A DNA stretch of 64,000 nucleotides from Nonomuraea glycinis. Its GTDB lineage: Bacteria > Actinomycetota > Actinomycetes > Streptosporangiales > Streptosporangiaceae. Every line of letters starts with the position of its first letter. Position 1 is the stretch's first letter. The DNA is taken from positions 248,001-312,000 of the forward strand of contig NZ_BMNK01000003.1 in NCBI RefSeq assembly GCF_014646515.1. Reading direction: 5' to 3'. The position numbers were made by a program, and so were the translations under genes. The notes beneath the pieces were generated by a model. That model saw only the letters and a list, made by a program, of their open reading frames with translations. It was not told the DNA's origin and ran no database searches. Of this stretch, positions 49,095 to 58,426 are shown in pieces.

Positions 49095-50372
49095 TCAAGG
49101 ACGACTCGGAAAGGCAGGAATGACCGGATTATGCTCGGCGCTCGCCCGCTCCTGCGTCGGCCCGGACTCCGGCGGCATCCGCCGCCTGATCTCGGTCTCC
49201 GGCACGATCGGCGGCATCGGGCCGGTGGGCGGCCCGTCATCGTCGCCCGCCTGGTCACGCGCCGCCCTGACCCGGCGGCGCCACCGCGGCGCGGCCATCA
49301 TCACCAGCACGCCGAGGGCGAGCAGGATCATCGGCGGGAACAGCAGCACCGGCACGCCGATCGTGGACATCGCCACGATGCCGAACGCGAACAGGAACGC
49401 CCACGCGTACATGATCAGCACCGACTGCCGGTGCGAGTGCCCGATGTCCATCAGCCGGTGGTGCAGGTGGCCCCGGTCCGGGGCGAACGGCGACATGCCG
49501 TAAGAGGTGCGCCGCACCACGGCGGTGATCAGGTCGATGAGCGGCAGCACCAGCACCGCGGCGGGCACCAGGAGCGGGGTCAGCACGCCGAACTTGTTGA
49601 TGCCCTCGATGACCGACGGGTCGACCGGCGTCACCGTGACGATCGAGGAGGCGAGCACCAGCCCGATCAGCATCGCACCCGTGTCGCCCATGAAGATCTT
49701 GGCCGGGTGGAAGTTGTGCGGCAGGAAGCCCAGGCAGGTGCCGATGAGGACGGCGGCGATGGCCGCGGTCGTGGTGATGCGGTCACCGGTGATGCTCTGC
49801 TTGAGGAAGATCGAGTAGGCCCAGGTGGCCATGGCGGCGATGCACACGATCCCGGCGGCGAGGCCGTCGAGCCCGTCGACGAAGTTGACCGCGTTGATGG
49901 CCACCACCACGACGAGGATCGTGATGATCGTGCTCAGGGTGTAGTCGAGGCTGGTGGAACCGCCCCAGTCCTTCGGCAGCGGGATGTAGGTCAACCGCAA
50001 CCCGAAAGAGACCAGCAGCCCCGCGGCGGCGATCTGACCGGCGAGCTTGATGAAGGGGTCCATGCCCCACCAGTCGTCCAGGAAGCCGGTCACCGTGATG
50101 ACGCCGCCCGCCACGATGAGCGCCAGCACCGGGTCGCCCTCGGAGTCGGCGAGCGCCGCGCCGGTGTTGGTCAGCTCACCCGCCACCAGCAGGCCCGCGA
50201 CGAGCCCGCCGTACATCGCCAGGCCGCCCAGCCGGGGCGTCGGGGTGGTGTGCACGTCACGTTCACGGATCTCCGGCGCGGCACCGATACGGATGGCGAA
50301 GCGACGCACCAGCGGAACGAGCAGATAAGTCACCGCGGCCGCGATGAGCGCCATGAACATGTATTCGCGCAC
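49095..50372 (-). CDS. wecA: MraY/WecA-family undecaprenyl-phosphate sugar transferase
   Basis: This 425-residue polytopic enzyme has the family motifs FLDDWWG, NAVNFVDGLDGLAAG, KIFMGDTGAM and DRGHLHHRLMD (Mg-binding aspartates and histidines). HIHH-type sequence marks the WecA/Rfe rather than the MraY branch. It should attach GlcNAc-1-phosphate to undecaprenyl (or decaprenyl) phosphate, starting teichoic acid or arabinogalactan-like polymer synthesis. The C-terminus is charged and Pro-rich. GTG 50372 is the start. Confidence 0.85.
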   Translation of the reverse strand: MREYMFMALIAAAVTYLLVPLVRRFAIRIGAAPEIRERDVHTTPTPRLGGLAMYGGLVAGLLVAGELTNTGAALADSEGDPVLALIVAGGVITVTGFLDDWWGMDPFIKLAGQIAAAGLLVSFGLRLTYIPLPKDWGGSTSLDYTLSTIITILVVVVAINAVNFVDGLDGLAAGIVCIAAMATWAYSIFLKQSITGDRITTTAAIAAVLIGTCLGFLPHNFHPAKIFMGDTGAMLIGLVLASSIVTVTPVDPSVIEGINKFGVLTPLLVPAAVLVLPLIDLITAVVRRTSYGMSPFAPDRGHLHHRLMDIGHSHRQSVLIMYAWAFLFAFGIVAMSTIGVPVLLFPPMILLALGVLVMMAAPRWRRRVRAARDQAGDDDGPPTGPMPPIVPETEIRRRMPPESGPTQERASAEHNPVIPAFPSRP

Positions 50373-50429
50373 AGACCTAGTTTCCAGGATGTTCCGGCCG
50401 CCTGTGACCGGAAAACGACTCAGAACAGC

Positions 50430-51695
50430 TTAATCTTCGCTGAGATATGGCTGATGGATGGACAGCAGCGCAGCCACTCTTGCCTGCACGTCCTCCACGG
50501 CTTCGGGCTTTCGGATGGCTCTGGCCACCAATGTGCCAATTTCCGCCATTTCCTGGGGCCCCAGCCCCTGGGTGGTGACACAGGGCGTGCCGACGCGGAT
50601 GCCCGAGGTCACGGCCGCCGGCTCCGGATCGTACGGAATCGCGTTCCGGTTGAGGGTGATGCCCGCCGCCGCGCACCGGCGCTCCGCCTCGGCGCCGGAG
50701 ATGGCCAGGTCGCGCAGGTCGATCAGCGCCAGGTGCGTGTCCGTGCCGCCGGAGACCGGCCGCATCCCTTCGGCGGCCAGCGACCGGCACAGGGCCTGCG
50801 CGTTGGCCACCACCTGCCGCGCGTAGTCGGCGAACTCCGGCCGCAGCGCCTCCCCGAACGCCACCGCCTTCGCCGCCACTGCGTGCATCAGGGGGCCGCC
50901 CTGAATGAACGGGAACACCGCCCGGTCGATCCTGGCGGCCAGCTCCGCCGTGCACAGGATGCCTCCGCCGCGCGGCCCGCGCAGCGACTTGTGCGTGGTG
51001 AAGGTGACGACATCCGCGTACGGCACCGCCGACGGTACGGCGCGGCCCGCCATCAGGCCGATCGGGTGCGCCGCATCGGCCAGCAGCCAGGCGCCCACCT
51101 CATCGGCGATCCCCCGCAGCACCCCGTAGTCGATCAGGCGCGGATAGGCCGTCGCGCCGCAGACGATCACCTTGGGCCGGTGCCGCAGCGCCAGGTCCCT
51201 GACCTCGTCGTAGTCGATCAGCTCGGTGTCGCGCCGCACCCCGTAGGCCGCCACGTCGAACCACCGGCCAGAGAAGTTGACCTTGGAACCGTGGGTGAGA
51301 TGCCCGCCGTGCGGCAGCGCCATGGCCAGCATCGTGTCGCCGGGCTGCAGCAACGCCGCGTACGCGGCCAGGTTCGCCGACGCGCCGGAGTGCGGCTGGA
51401 CGTTGGCGTGCTCGGCGCCGAACAACGCGCGGGCCCGCTCGATGGCCAGCCGCTCGGCCCGGTCCACGACCTCGCAGCCGCCGTAGTAACGCTTGCCCGG
51501 GTAGCCCTCGGCGTACTTGTTGCTCAGCGTCGATCCGAGGGCGGCCAGCACGGCGGGCGAGGTGAAGTTCTCGCTCGCGATGAGCTGGAGTCCGGCGCGC
51601 GCCCGCTCGACCTCGTCGAGCAGGATCCGCGCCAGCTCCGGGTCCTGCCGCTGGAGCTGGCCGAAGTCGGGGCCGTAGGTGGGTTCGACACCCAT
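50430..51695 (-). CDS. serine hydroxymethyltransferase-like enzyme
   Basis: This 421-residue fold-type I PLP enzyme has [30 protein letters not shown] and the PLP lysine K236 in [12 protein letters not shown]. The PLP-binding aspartate D207 and H210 lie in [13 protein letters not shown], where housekeeping enzymes usually read DMAH-AGL. The overall sequence is standard SHMT (serine plus tetrahydrofolate to glycine), with this small active-site difference. It is probably a second, operon-linked SHMT; no other glyA is in the window. Confidence 0.85.
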   Translation of the reverse strand: MGVEPTYGPDFGQLQRQDPELARILLDEVERARAGLQLIASENFTSPAVLAALGSTLSNKYAEGYPGKRYYGGCEVVDRAERLAIERARALFGAEHANVQPHSGASANLAAYAALLQPGDTMLAMALPHGGHLTHGSKVNFSGRWFDVAAYGVRRDTELIDYDEVRDLALRHRPKVIVCGATAYPRLIDYGVLRGIADEVGAWLLADAAHPIGLMAGRAVPSAVPYADVVTFTTHKSLRGPRGGGILCTAELAARIDRAVFPFIQGGPLMHAVAAKAVAFGEALRPEFADYARQVVANAQALCRSLAAEGMRPVSGGTDTHLALIDLRDLAISGAEAERRCAAAGITLNRNAIPYDPEPAAVTSGIRVGTPCVTTQGLGPQEMAEIGTLVARAIRKPEAVEDVQARVAALLSIHQPYLSED

Positions 51696-51752
51696 GACTC
51701 CACTGTACGAGCACGCGTCCGGTTTTTTCCAGGATGTCGGGACAGGTGGTGT

Positions 51753-52127
51753 TCAGGAGAACGCGTGTGGCGCTCCGATGGCGCTGGGGATCCACCGCGG
51801 GGTGTCGGCCGCCTCGTCGCTGATCGACGTGAGCACGGCCTGGCGGTACTGGCTGAGCCGGGTGCGCCACTCCTGCAGGTCCTCGACGTAGCGGGCGCCG
51901 ACCGGCGCGTCCCACGTCTGCGGGCTTCTGGCGAGCTGGTAGGCCTTGTCCAGCGACGAGGTGAGGCTTTCCAGCAACGGCAGGACGCTCTGCCAGGCCG
52001 TCACGAGCCGCTGGTACTCGGGGTTGAACTCCCAGGCCCTCGGCTGACTGTCCAGCACGCCGCCGGACGTCGACGGCGGATTCTCCCCGGGCTGGCGCGG
52101 GCGTGGCGCGGGCGGATCCACGTACAT
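51753..52127 (-). CDS. helical partner protein of the low-complexity operon
   Basis: This 124-residue protein has a Pro-rich N-terminus (1-27) and then two long helices, YQRLVTAWQSVLPLLESLTS and RYVEDLQEWRTRLSQYRQAV. They are joined by the turn SPQTWDAPVGA, which recalls the W-x-G turn of WXG100 proteins. The C-terminus is ADTPRWIPSAIGAP. The start shares one base with the upstream stop (TGATG), and AGGAG is 7 nt before it, so both proteins are made together. No close family is recognised. Export by a type VII system is possible but unproven. Confidence 0.65.
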   Translation of the reverse strand: MYVDPPAPRPRQPGENPPSTSGGVLDSQPRAWEFNPEYQRLVTAWQSVLPLLESLTSSLDKAYQLARSPQTWDAPVGARYVEDLQEWRTRLSQYRQAVLTSISDEAADTPRWIPSAIGAPHAFS

Positions 52128-54148
52128 CAGGCACTCCTCTCCGGTGTCTCCGGATCGACCGACCCATGCGGTCCACCGGGCTCGATGTCCACAGGGACCC
52201 ACACTCCCTCTCGCCACTCCCCTGGCATCTCCACGTTCTGGACGCCCTGCGCGTCCCCGATCATCAGGCGGATCGCATCCGCGGTGAGCGGATCGACGTT
52301 CACCGACACCACGTCACCGCTGTCGTTCGCCCAGGCGCTCACGGCCGCCGGGGCGCCGGGGACCTCGTTCGCGCCCGTGCCGCCGTAGGTGGGCGGACTC
52401 TGCGTGCCCACCGGCTGGGTGGCGCTGTCCGGCGGCCGGGTGCCGCTGGCGGTGTCGGGCGGCCGGGTGCCGGTGGCGGTGTCGGGCGGCTGGGTGCCGG
52501 TGGCCGGTGGCGGGGTGCTGGTAGCGGTGTCCGGCGGCGGAGTCGGAGGCACCACCAACCCAGACCCATCGTTACGCGGCACCTGCCCTACACCGTCCTG
52601 CCTGCCGTTGTCCTGCCTGCCGTTGTCCTGCCTGCCGTTGTCCTGCCTGCCGTTGTCCTGCCTGCCGTTGTCCTGCCTGCCGTTGTCGTCTCGGACGTTG
52701 CCGTCCTGTCTTGCGTTGTCGTCCCGGCCGCCGTAGCCGTCCTGCCTGGGGTTGCCGTCCGGCCCGACATTGCCGTCCTGCCTGGGGTCGCGTACGTCCT
52801 GGTCGCGCGGCTGAGCGTCGCGTGAGGTCCCGCTGTCGCGACCGCTGCCGTTGTCCGAGCAGCCCTCCGACCCATCGGAGGCAGGTGGCTGCGTGGCCGA
52901 CGGCTGATCCGTACCGGACGGCGGCGCCGTGCCGGTGGGCGGGTCAATGCGGTTGGGCTGGCCAGTGCCGGTGGGCGGATCATTCCGTACGGGCTGATCC
53001 GAACCGGTCGGCGGGTCGTTCCGGATGGGCTGATCCGAACCGGTCGGCGGGTCGTTCCGGATGGGCTGATCCGAACCGGTCGGCGGGTCGTTCCGGATGG
53101 GCTGATCAATTCGAGGGGACTGATCGTTGCCGGAGGGCCGATCCGGGTAGCCGTCCACCTGGCCGGACCTGCCATCCACTTGCGGCATGTCTATCGGCTG
53201 AACTTTGTCCAAATTCTTGAGCAGGCTGTCCAGCTGAGTGGCCGTCGGCGGGTCGAGCGGCACTTGGATCACTTTGACCCCGTCTACTTCGACGACCTGC
53301 GGCCTACTCGGATCGCGGTCATCCGGGTGATCCTTCGCGGGAGTGTCGGTGATTCCCCGATCCCGCACATTGTCATCGCAGACGTTCCCGTCCGGCTTAC
53401 CGTCGTCGGTCTTGCCGTCGGGCTTACCATCGCCGACCTTGCCATCGGGCTTATCGTCGCCGACCTTCCCGTCCGGCTTACCATCACCGACCTTGTCGTC
53501 CGGCGTGCCGATGTCGACCCTGCCATCCGGCTTACCATCACCGGTCTTCCCATCAGGCTTACCGTCATCGACCTTGCCATCGGGCTTACCGTCGCCGGTC
53601 TTCCCGTCATCGACCTTGCCGTCCGGCTTTCCATCTTCGACTTTGCCGTCCGGCTTACCGTCGTCGATCTTCCCGTCCGGCTTACCATCACCGACCTTGT
53701 CGTCCGGCGTGCCGATGTCGACCCTGCCATCCGGCTTACCGTCGCCGGTCTTCCCATCGGGCTTACCGTCGCCGACCTTGCCGTCCGGCTTACCGTCATC
53801 GACCTTGCCATCAGGCTTACCGTCTCCGGTCTTTCCGTCGGGTTTGCCGTCGCCTGTGGGAGGGGGATCGTAGTCGTTTCGCTTGGGGTCGTCCGGGGTC
53901 GGGCGGGTGGCGTCGCGGTCGGTGACGCGCTTTTCCAGCACCCCCAGGCGAGCCGTGACGTCCTTGACCATCTTGTCCGCCGCGTCCGCCACCTGTGCCG
54001 GGCGGTGGGTGGTCTGGGTCGCCAGGCCGGCGCCGGTCATGATCTGACCGACGCGCCCTTCGACCCTGCGCAGCTCCTCCGCCGCCCGCTTGGCCTCGCC
54101 CAGCAGGTCGCGGACCAGCTTGGGATCCATGCCGTCGAACTTGCCCAT
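52127..54148 (-). CDS. repeat-rich protein with WXG100-like N-terminus and duplicated module
   Basis: This 673-residue protein has a helical N-domain (residues 1-78, [20 protein letters not shown] and a second helix ending [10 protein letters not shown]) resembling WXG100/ESX-type hairpins. Tandem repeats follow: GDGKPDGKV (99-258), [12 protein letters not shown] (348-407), GRQDN (490-519) and a Thr/Pro tract (536-575). Two copies of a 30-residue module, at 293-322 and 613-642, align without gaps (10 identities: V-x-x-V, DP, TA, VQ, MP). There is no signal peptide and there are only two cysteines (C257, C430). The next gene overlaps. It may be a surface or secreted protein with a variable linker. 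Confidence 0.75.
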   Translation of the reverse strand: MGKFDGMDPKLVRDLLGEAKRAAEELRRVEGRVGQIMTGAGLATQTTHRPAQVADAADKMVKDVTARLGVLEKRVTDRDATRPTPDDPKRNDYDPPPTGDGKPDGKTGDGKPDGKVDDGKPDGKVGDGKPDGKTGDGKPDGRVDIGTPDDKVGDGKPDGKIDDGKPDGKVEDGKPDGKVDDGKTGDGKPDGKVDDGKPDGKTGDGKPDGRVDIGTPDDKVGDGKPDGKVGDDKPDGKVGDGKPDGKTDDGKPDGNVCDDNVRDRGITDTPAKDHPDDRDPSRPQVVEVDGVKVIQVPLDPPTATQLDSLLKNLDKVQPIDMPQVDGRSGQVDGYPDRPSGNDQSPRIDQPIRNDPPTGSDQPIRNDPPTGSDQPIRNDPPTGSDQPVRNDPPTGTGQPNRIDPPTGTAPPSGTDQPSATQPPASDGSEGCSDNGSGRDSGTSRDAQPRDQDVRDPRQDGNVGPDGNPRQDGYGGRDDNARQDGNVRDDNGRQDNGRQDNGRQDNGRQDNGRQDNGRQDGVGQVPRNDGSGLVVPPTPPPDTATSTPPPATGTQPPDTATGTRPPDTASGTRPPDSATQPVGTQSPPTYGGTGANEVPGAPAAVSAWANDSGDVVSVNVDPLTADAIRLMIGDAQGVQNVEMPGEWREGVWVPVDIEPGGPHGSVDPETPERSA
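52424..52543 (-). repeat. coding Thr/Pro repeat (PPDTATGT)
   Basis: Four to five imperfect 24-30-nt units encode PPDTATGTR-like sequence just before the C-terminal module. Confidence 0.7.
52592..52681 (-). repeat. coding 15-bp tandem repeat (GRQDN)
   Basis: Six units of ctgcctgccgttgtc (top strand) encode GRQDN repeats. They are nearly identical at DNA level, suggesting recent slippage expansion. Confidence 0.9.
52928..53107 (-). repeat. coding 36-bp tandem repeat ([12 protein letters not shown])
   Basis: Five units of 36 nt encode [12 protein letters not shown]; the inner three are almost identical and the outer ones diverge. Confidence 0.9.
53375..53854 (-). repeat. coding Gly/Asp/Lys/Pro repeat (GDGKPDGKV)
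   Basis: About 18 units of [11 protein letters not shown] larger block, [20 protein letters not shown], recurs about 70 residues apart, so the array contains a segmental duplication. Confidence 0.9.
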
Positions 54149-54234
54149 GGGTCACTCCCGGACGTCGCTGCTCCGGGCTTCACCGTAATGTCGACCCGGC
54201 CGCTCGCGCAGCCGGGATAAGCAGACGGTATACG

Positions 54235-54891
54235 TCACTCGTCGGTGGCGACGTACCCGATGATGCCGCGGAGCTTCCCGACGGGGATCGCGCCGCTCCT
54301 GAGGAGACGGGGAACGGCCGTCGTCAGGTCCAGGATGGTGGACGGGGTGCTGTCGGTGGTCTTGCCGCCGTCGAGGTAGACGGCGACGGAGTCGCCGAGC
54401 TGCTCCTGCGCCTCCGCGGCCGTGACGGCCGCGGCCGAGCCCGAGCGGTTGGCGCTGGAGACCGCCATCGGGCCCGTCTCCTTGAGCAGGTCGAGCGCGA
54501 CCGGGTGCAGCGGCATGCGCAGCGCCACGGTGCCCTTGGTGTCGCCCAGGTCCCACGACAGCGCCCGGTTGGCCTTGCAGACCAGCGTGAGCGGCCCGGG
54601 CCAGAAGGCGTCGATCAGGTCCTGGCCGTAGGGGCCGAGGTCCTCCACGAGCGCGCTGGCGGCCCGGACCGTGCCGACGAGGACGGGGGGCGGCATGTCG
54701 CGGCCGCGCCCCTTGGCCTCGAGCAGCGCGGTGACCGCCGCGGGCGTGAAGGCGTCGGCGCCGATGCCGTAGACGGTGTCGGTCGGCAGCACGACGAGCT
54801 CGCCGCGGCGGACGGCCGCGGCAGCCTCGACCAGGCCTTCGGCCCGCTGTTCGAGGTCGGTGCAGTCAAAGCTTCTTCCCACGGCGTGCAT
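54235..54891 (-). CDS. tsaC: L-threonylcarbamoyladenylate synthase (Sua5/YrdC/TsaC)
   Basis: This 218-residue YrdC domain makes threonylcarbamoyl-AMP for the universal t6A37 tRNA modification. It has PTDTVYGIGADAF near the N-terminus, FWPGPLTLVCKAN and SSANRSGSAAA, all conserved. It lacks the extra C-terminal Sua5 domain. It starts 1 nt after the prmC stop, in the usual order prfA-prmC-tsaC. Confidence 0.93.
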   Translation of the reverse strand: MHAVGRSFDCTDLEQRAEGLVEAAAAVRRGELVVLPTDTVYGIGADAFTPAAVTALLEAKGRGRDMPPPVLVGTVRAASALVEDLGPYGQDLIDAFWPGPLTLVCKANRALSWDLGDTKGTVALRMPLHPVALDLLKETGPMAVSSANRSGSAAAVTAAEAQEQLGDSVAVYLDGGKTTDSTPSTILDLTTAVPRLLRSGAIPVGKLRGIIGYVATDE

Positions 54892-54892
54892 C

Positions 54893-55747
54893 CTAGTCCT
54901 GGCCTAGCTTGGCGGTGACGAAGCGGTCCCTGCGCGTCAGATCCTGGCGGAGTCGTACGTCACGCCAGCCGTTGTCCTCAGGGAAGGTGAGGTAAGCCGA
55001 CCTGCCCTGCTCGTCGGCGTGCTCGACGACCACCCAGCCGCCGGCGCGCAGCAGCCGGCGGGCGGTGCGCTCGACCGCGCGCACCTCGCCGAGGCCGTCG
55101 TCTCCGGTGCCGTAGAGGGCGCGGGCGGGGTCGTAGTCGCGGACCTCGGGGTCGCGCGGGATCGCGCCGGGCGGGATGTAGGGCGGGTTGGAGATGACCA
55201 GGTCGACCTTGCCGTTGAGCTCGGGCAGGGCTTCGGCGAGGTCTTCGGGGTGCAGGTGGGTGCGGCCCTGGCCGTGCTCGGTGATGTTGCGCTTGGCCCA
55301 GCTGTAGGCGTCGGGGTCGACCTCGACGGCGTGCACCTCGGAGAGCGCGACCTCCTGGGCGATGGACAGCGCGATGGCGCCCGAGCCGGTGCCCAGGTCG
55401 ACGACGATGGGCGCGGTGACGTCCATGGCGCGCAGCGTCTCGATGGCCCAGCCCGTCATGACCTCGGTCTCGGGGCGGGGGACGAAGACGCCCGGGCCGA
55501 CCGCGAGCTCCAGGTAGCGGAAGTAGGCGTGGCCGGTGATGTGCTGGAGCGGCTCACGCGACTCGCGCCTGGCGACGCCTTCCCAGAACAGCGCGTCGAA
55601 GTCGGCGTCCTTGACGGTGTGCAGCTCACTCCTGCGCACGCCGTGGACGAACGCCGCGATCTCCTCCGCGTCCGTGCGCGGGGACGGCACACCTGCCTCG
55701 GCCAGCCGCGCGGTGGCGAGGGCGATCTCGTCCAGCAGAAATGTCAT
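54893..55747 (-). CDS. prmC: release factor glutamine methyltransferase PrmC
   Basis: This 284-residue AdoMet enzyme methylates the glutamine of the GGQ motif in RF1/RF2. It has [16 protein letters not shown] and the catalytic NPPY in [12 protein letters not shown]. Its start overlaps the end of its substrate gene prfA by 4 bp, so the two are translationally coupled. Confidence 0.95.
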   Translation of the reverse strand: MTFLLDEIALATARLAEAGVPSPRTDAEEIAAFVHGVRRSELHTVKDADFDALFWEGVARRESREPLQHITGHAYFRYLELAVGPGVFVPRPETEVMTGWAIETLRAMDVTAPIVVDLGTGSGAIALSIAQEVALSEVHAVEVDPDAYSWAKRNITEHGQGRTHLHPEDLAEALPELNGKVDLVISNPPYIPPGAIPRDPEVRDYDPARALYGTGDDGLGEVRAVERTARRLLRAGGWVVVEHADEQGRSAYLTFPEDNGWRDVRLRQDLTRRDRFVTAKLGQD

Positions 55748-56796
55748 GAGTGTTGTGCGAGCTTCTCCGCCATTTCGGCGTCGATGAGGGCTTGGGTGAC
55801 GGCATTGAGCTCACCGTCGAGAACCTGGTCGAGGTTATACGCCTTGAAGCCGACCCGGTGGTCGGAAATTCGGTTCTCGGGATAATTGTAGGTGCGTACG
55901 CGTTCGGAACGGTCGACGGTGCGCACCTGCGACTTCCGTTCGGCCTGCGCGGCGGCGTCGGCCTGCTCCTGGGCGATGGCCAGCAGCCGGGCGCGCAGGA
56001 TGCGCATCGCCGACTCCTTGTTCTGCAGCTGGCTCTTCTCGTTCTGGCAGGAGACCACGGTGCCGGTGGGCAGGTGGGTGATGCGGACCGCGGAGTCGGT
56101 GGTGTTGACGCTCTGGCCGCCGGGGCCGCTGGAGCGGTAGACGTCGATGCGCAGCTCGTTGGGGTCGATCTGGACCTCGACGTCCTCCGCCTCGGGGTAG
56201 ACGAACACCCCCGCGGCGCTGGTGTGGATGCGGCCCTGCGACTCGGTGACGGGCACGCGCTGCACCCGGTGCACCCCGCCTTCGAACTTGAGCCTGGACC
56301 ACACGCCGTCGTCGCCCTTGGCCTTGATGGCGACCGCGACGTCCTTGTAGCCGCCCAGGTCGGAAGGCTGGCTGTCGATGATCTCGGCCTTCCAGCCGAT
56401 GCGCTCGGCGTAGCGGAGATACATGCGCAGCAGATCGCCCGCGAACAGCGCGGACTCCTCGCCGCCCTCGCCCGCCTTGATCTCCATGATGATGTCCTTG
56501 TCATCATTGGGATCACGCGGGATCAGCAGATGCTTGAGCCGCTCCTCCAGCCGGGGGATGCGCTTCTCCAGCTCGGCGGCCTCCTCGGCGAACCCCTCGT
56601 CCTCACCGGCGAGCTCCTTGGCGGCGGACAGGTCGTCGCGGGTCGCCTCCAGCTCGCGGTAGGTGCCGACGACCGGGGTGAGCTGGGCGTAGCGTTTGCC
56701 GAGGGTGCGGGCCCTGCCCTGGTCGGCGTGCACGGCGGGATCGGCGAGCTGCGACTCCAGCTCGGAATACTCCTTGAGCAACTCGTCGAGGTTCAC
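55744..56796 (-). CDS. prfA: peptide chain release factor 1
   Basis: This 350-residue RF1 has the UAA/UAG-reading PVT tripeptide at 182-184 (RVPVTESQG), not the RF2 SPF. GGQ is at 226-228 in [17 protein letters not shown]. It lies about 95 nt after rpmE in the same direction. Confidence 0.97.
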   Translation of the reverse strand: MNLDELLKEYSELESQLADPAVHADQGRARTLGKRYAQLTPVVGTYRELEATRDDLSAAKELAGEDEGFAEEAAELEKRIPRLEERLKHLLIPRDPNDDKDIIMEIKAGEGGEESALFAGDLLRMYLRYAERIGWKAEIIDSQPSDLGGYKDVAVAIKAKGDDGVWSRLKFEGGVHRVQRVPVTESQGRIHTSAAGVFVYPEAEDVEVQIDPNELRIDVYRSSGPGGQSVNTTDSAVRITHLPTGTVVSCQNEKSQLQNKESAMRILRARLLAIAQEQADAAAQAERKSQVRTVDRSERVRTYNYPENRISDHRVGFKAYNLDQVLDGELNAVTQALIDAEMAEKLAQHS

Positions 56797-56890
56797 CGTG
56801 CATCCTTCGTCTTGCGTGTGGGCGGGGCCGTTTCACCAAGAACGCCGACCCGGCGCACGCGAGGGTGCGGCCGGATCGGCGTCGGTGAAG

Positions 56891-57109
56891 CTAGTTGCCC
56901 GAGGGCTTCTTGCCGAAGCGCTTCTCGAAGCGCGCCACCCGGCCACCGGTGTCCAGGATCTTCTGCTTGCCCGTGTAGAACGGGTGGCAGGCAGAGCAGA
57001 CGTCGGCGTGGATCGCGCCGTTCTTGGCGGTGCTGCGGGTGGTGAAGGTGGCGCCGCACGTGCAGGTGACGTGCGTGACGTGATAATCGGGGTGAATGTC
57101 GCGCTTCAT
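56891..57109 (-). CDS. rpmE: 50S ribosomal protein L31, zinc-binding type
   Basis: This 72-residue protein has VTCTCGATF and [12 protein letters not shown], the four cysteines of the zinc-containing (C+) form. AAAGGA precedes the ATG. The tail [13 protein letters not shown] is basic. Zinc-limited cells of this group often switch to a cysteine-free paralogue, which is not in this window. Confidence 0.97.
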   Translation of the reverse strand: MKRDIHPDYHVTHVTCTCGATFTTRSTAKNGAIHADVCSACHPFYTGKQKILDTGGRVARFEKRFGKKPSGN

Positions 57110-57333
57110 GGCTGTCCTTTCGGGTGCGGTCGCCGGGTCGCCAGCTGGTGCGTCAGATGCGCATGGGCGGGAGCCGGTACCGCAAAATTCGGTCAGCTAC
57201 CAGTGTGCCAGATGGTTCAACCACCCAGGGCCACCAGCCATTCCCCCGGTCTTTATGGCGTCGGTCGCGGCGGTCACACTAGGCTCCGCCGCACCAAACA
57301 TCACTTTTTCCGACTAAAAGGATCATTCATCTG

Positions 57334-58365
57334 ATGAAGAGAAGGGTGCGGTCGCTGCTCGCGACCGCCACGGGGGTCGCCGTTCTTTTCGGAGGCGCAG
57401 GCCTCACCACCACCGGCAGCGCGTACGCCGCACAGCACGCGCTGACCACCGGGCCGGACTTCATGGGGGATGTCTCGGCCAGCGCGTACGTGCCGGTCCA
57501 GGGCGAGGCAGGAGCCAGCGTGACGCTCAAGCTCAGGGACCCGGCGACGGTCAGGCGGGTCACCGGCGTGATCGCGGCGCCGGGGAAGCCCGACCGGCCG
57601 GTCACGTTCGACTTCGAGCGCGACGCCGTCATCACCGGGAAGTGGACGATCGGCGAACGCGACCCGGCCGGCCGGTGGAAACTGACGGTCAACGTCGTCC
57701 GCCAGACCACCCAGGTCAACGACTTCACCGTCAAAGTGGCCGGCAAGCAGCGCATCACCTCCGCCTCCGTCACCCCCGACCCCGTCGCGCTGGTCCGCGG
57801 CAAGGACGTGAAGGTCCTGGTGGAGAGCACGATCGAGGGCTCCGGCATGGTGTCGGCCAAGCTCGTCAGCGACAGGAGCAGTCAGTACTACGACCTCGGC
57901 AACCTGGCTCTGGAGCCCGGCGGCCGTCACCGCGGCACCGCCTACTTCGGGGACGACAGCACCGCCGGCGCGTGGACGCTGGAGATCTACGCCACCCGCG
58001 GCGGCGAGGTCCTCAAGGGGGTGTCGCCCTTCACGGTGAAGGCGGCCGCCCAGGGCGCCTCCGGGAAGGCCGGGGCCAGGGTCACGATCGGCGCGGCCAA
58101 GAAGGTCAGGAAGGGCGCGTACTTCAAGGTGTACGGCAGGGCCTACCGGGGTGCCAAGCCGTACGCGAACAAGAAACTGAAGATCCACTTCAAGGCCAAG
58201 GGCGGCAGCACGTACAAGCTCGTCGCCTTCGTCAGGACGAACCGATCCGGCAGGTACGCCAAATCCCTCAAGGCGGGCGCGGACGGCTATTTCCGCGTCA
58301 CGTCGCCGGGCACGCGGGCGACCCGCGCGGCCCTGTCCCCCCAGCGCCTGGTGGACGTGCGGTAG
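57334..58365 (+). CDS. secreted protein with beta-sandwich-like domains
   Basis: This 343-residue protein has a Sec signal peptide (residues 1-32, LLATATGVAVLFGGAG and cleavage near SAYAA). Beta-rich domains follow that resemble Ig-like or calcium-binding modules (ASVTLKLRDPATVRR, GKWTIGERDPAGRWKLTVNV). A basic C-terminal domain has KLKIHFKAKGGSTYKLVAFV. No enzyme motif is visible. AAAGGA lies 13 nt upstream of the ATG and TAGGCT at 57280 may be the -10 box. A bidirectional terminator follows. Confidence 0.78.
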   Translation: MKRRVRSLLATATGVAVLFGGAGLTTTGSAYAAQHALTTGPDFMGDVSASAYVPVQGEAGASVTLKLRDPATVRRVTGVIAAPGKPDRPVTFDFERDAVITGKWTIGERDPAGRWKLTVNVVRQTTQVNDFTVKVAGKQRITSASVTPDPVALVRGKDVKVLVESTIEGSGMVSAKLVSDRSSQYYDLGNLALEPGGRHRGTAYFGDDSTAGAWTLEIYATRGGEVLKGVSPFTVKAAAQGASGKAGARVTIGAAKKVRKGAYFKVYGRAYRGAKPYANKKLKIHFKAKGGSTYKLVAFVRTNRSGRYAKSLKAGADGYFRVTSPGTRATRAALSPQRLVDVR

Positions 58366-58383
58366 AACGGCCCGGAACGCGAA

Positions 58384-58411
58384 GAAGCGGCGGGGCGAAC
58401 CCCGCCGCTTC
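58384..58411. terminator. bidirectional terminator
   Basis: gaagcggcgggg (58384-58395) pairs perfectly with ccccgccgcttc (58400-58411) around cgaa. It separates the secreted-protein gene from convergent rho. Confidence 0.85.
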
Positions 58412-58426
58412 CTCACCTCGCGCGCA

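Noticed and set aside
49131-52388. Long open frame on the plus strand opposite wecA, SHMT and the repeat gene
   Set aside because: High third-position G+C keeps the antisense frame open. The product has no domain, and the minus-strand genes are clear.
52592-52681. CRISPR-like array
   Set aside because: Units are 15 bp without spacers and lie in frame within a coding sequence.
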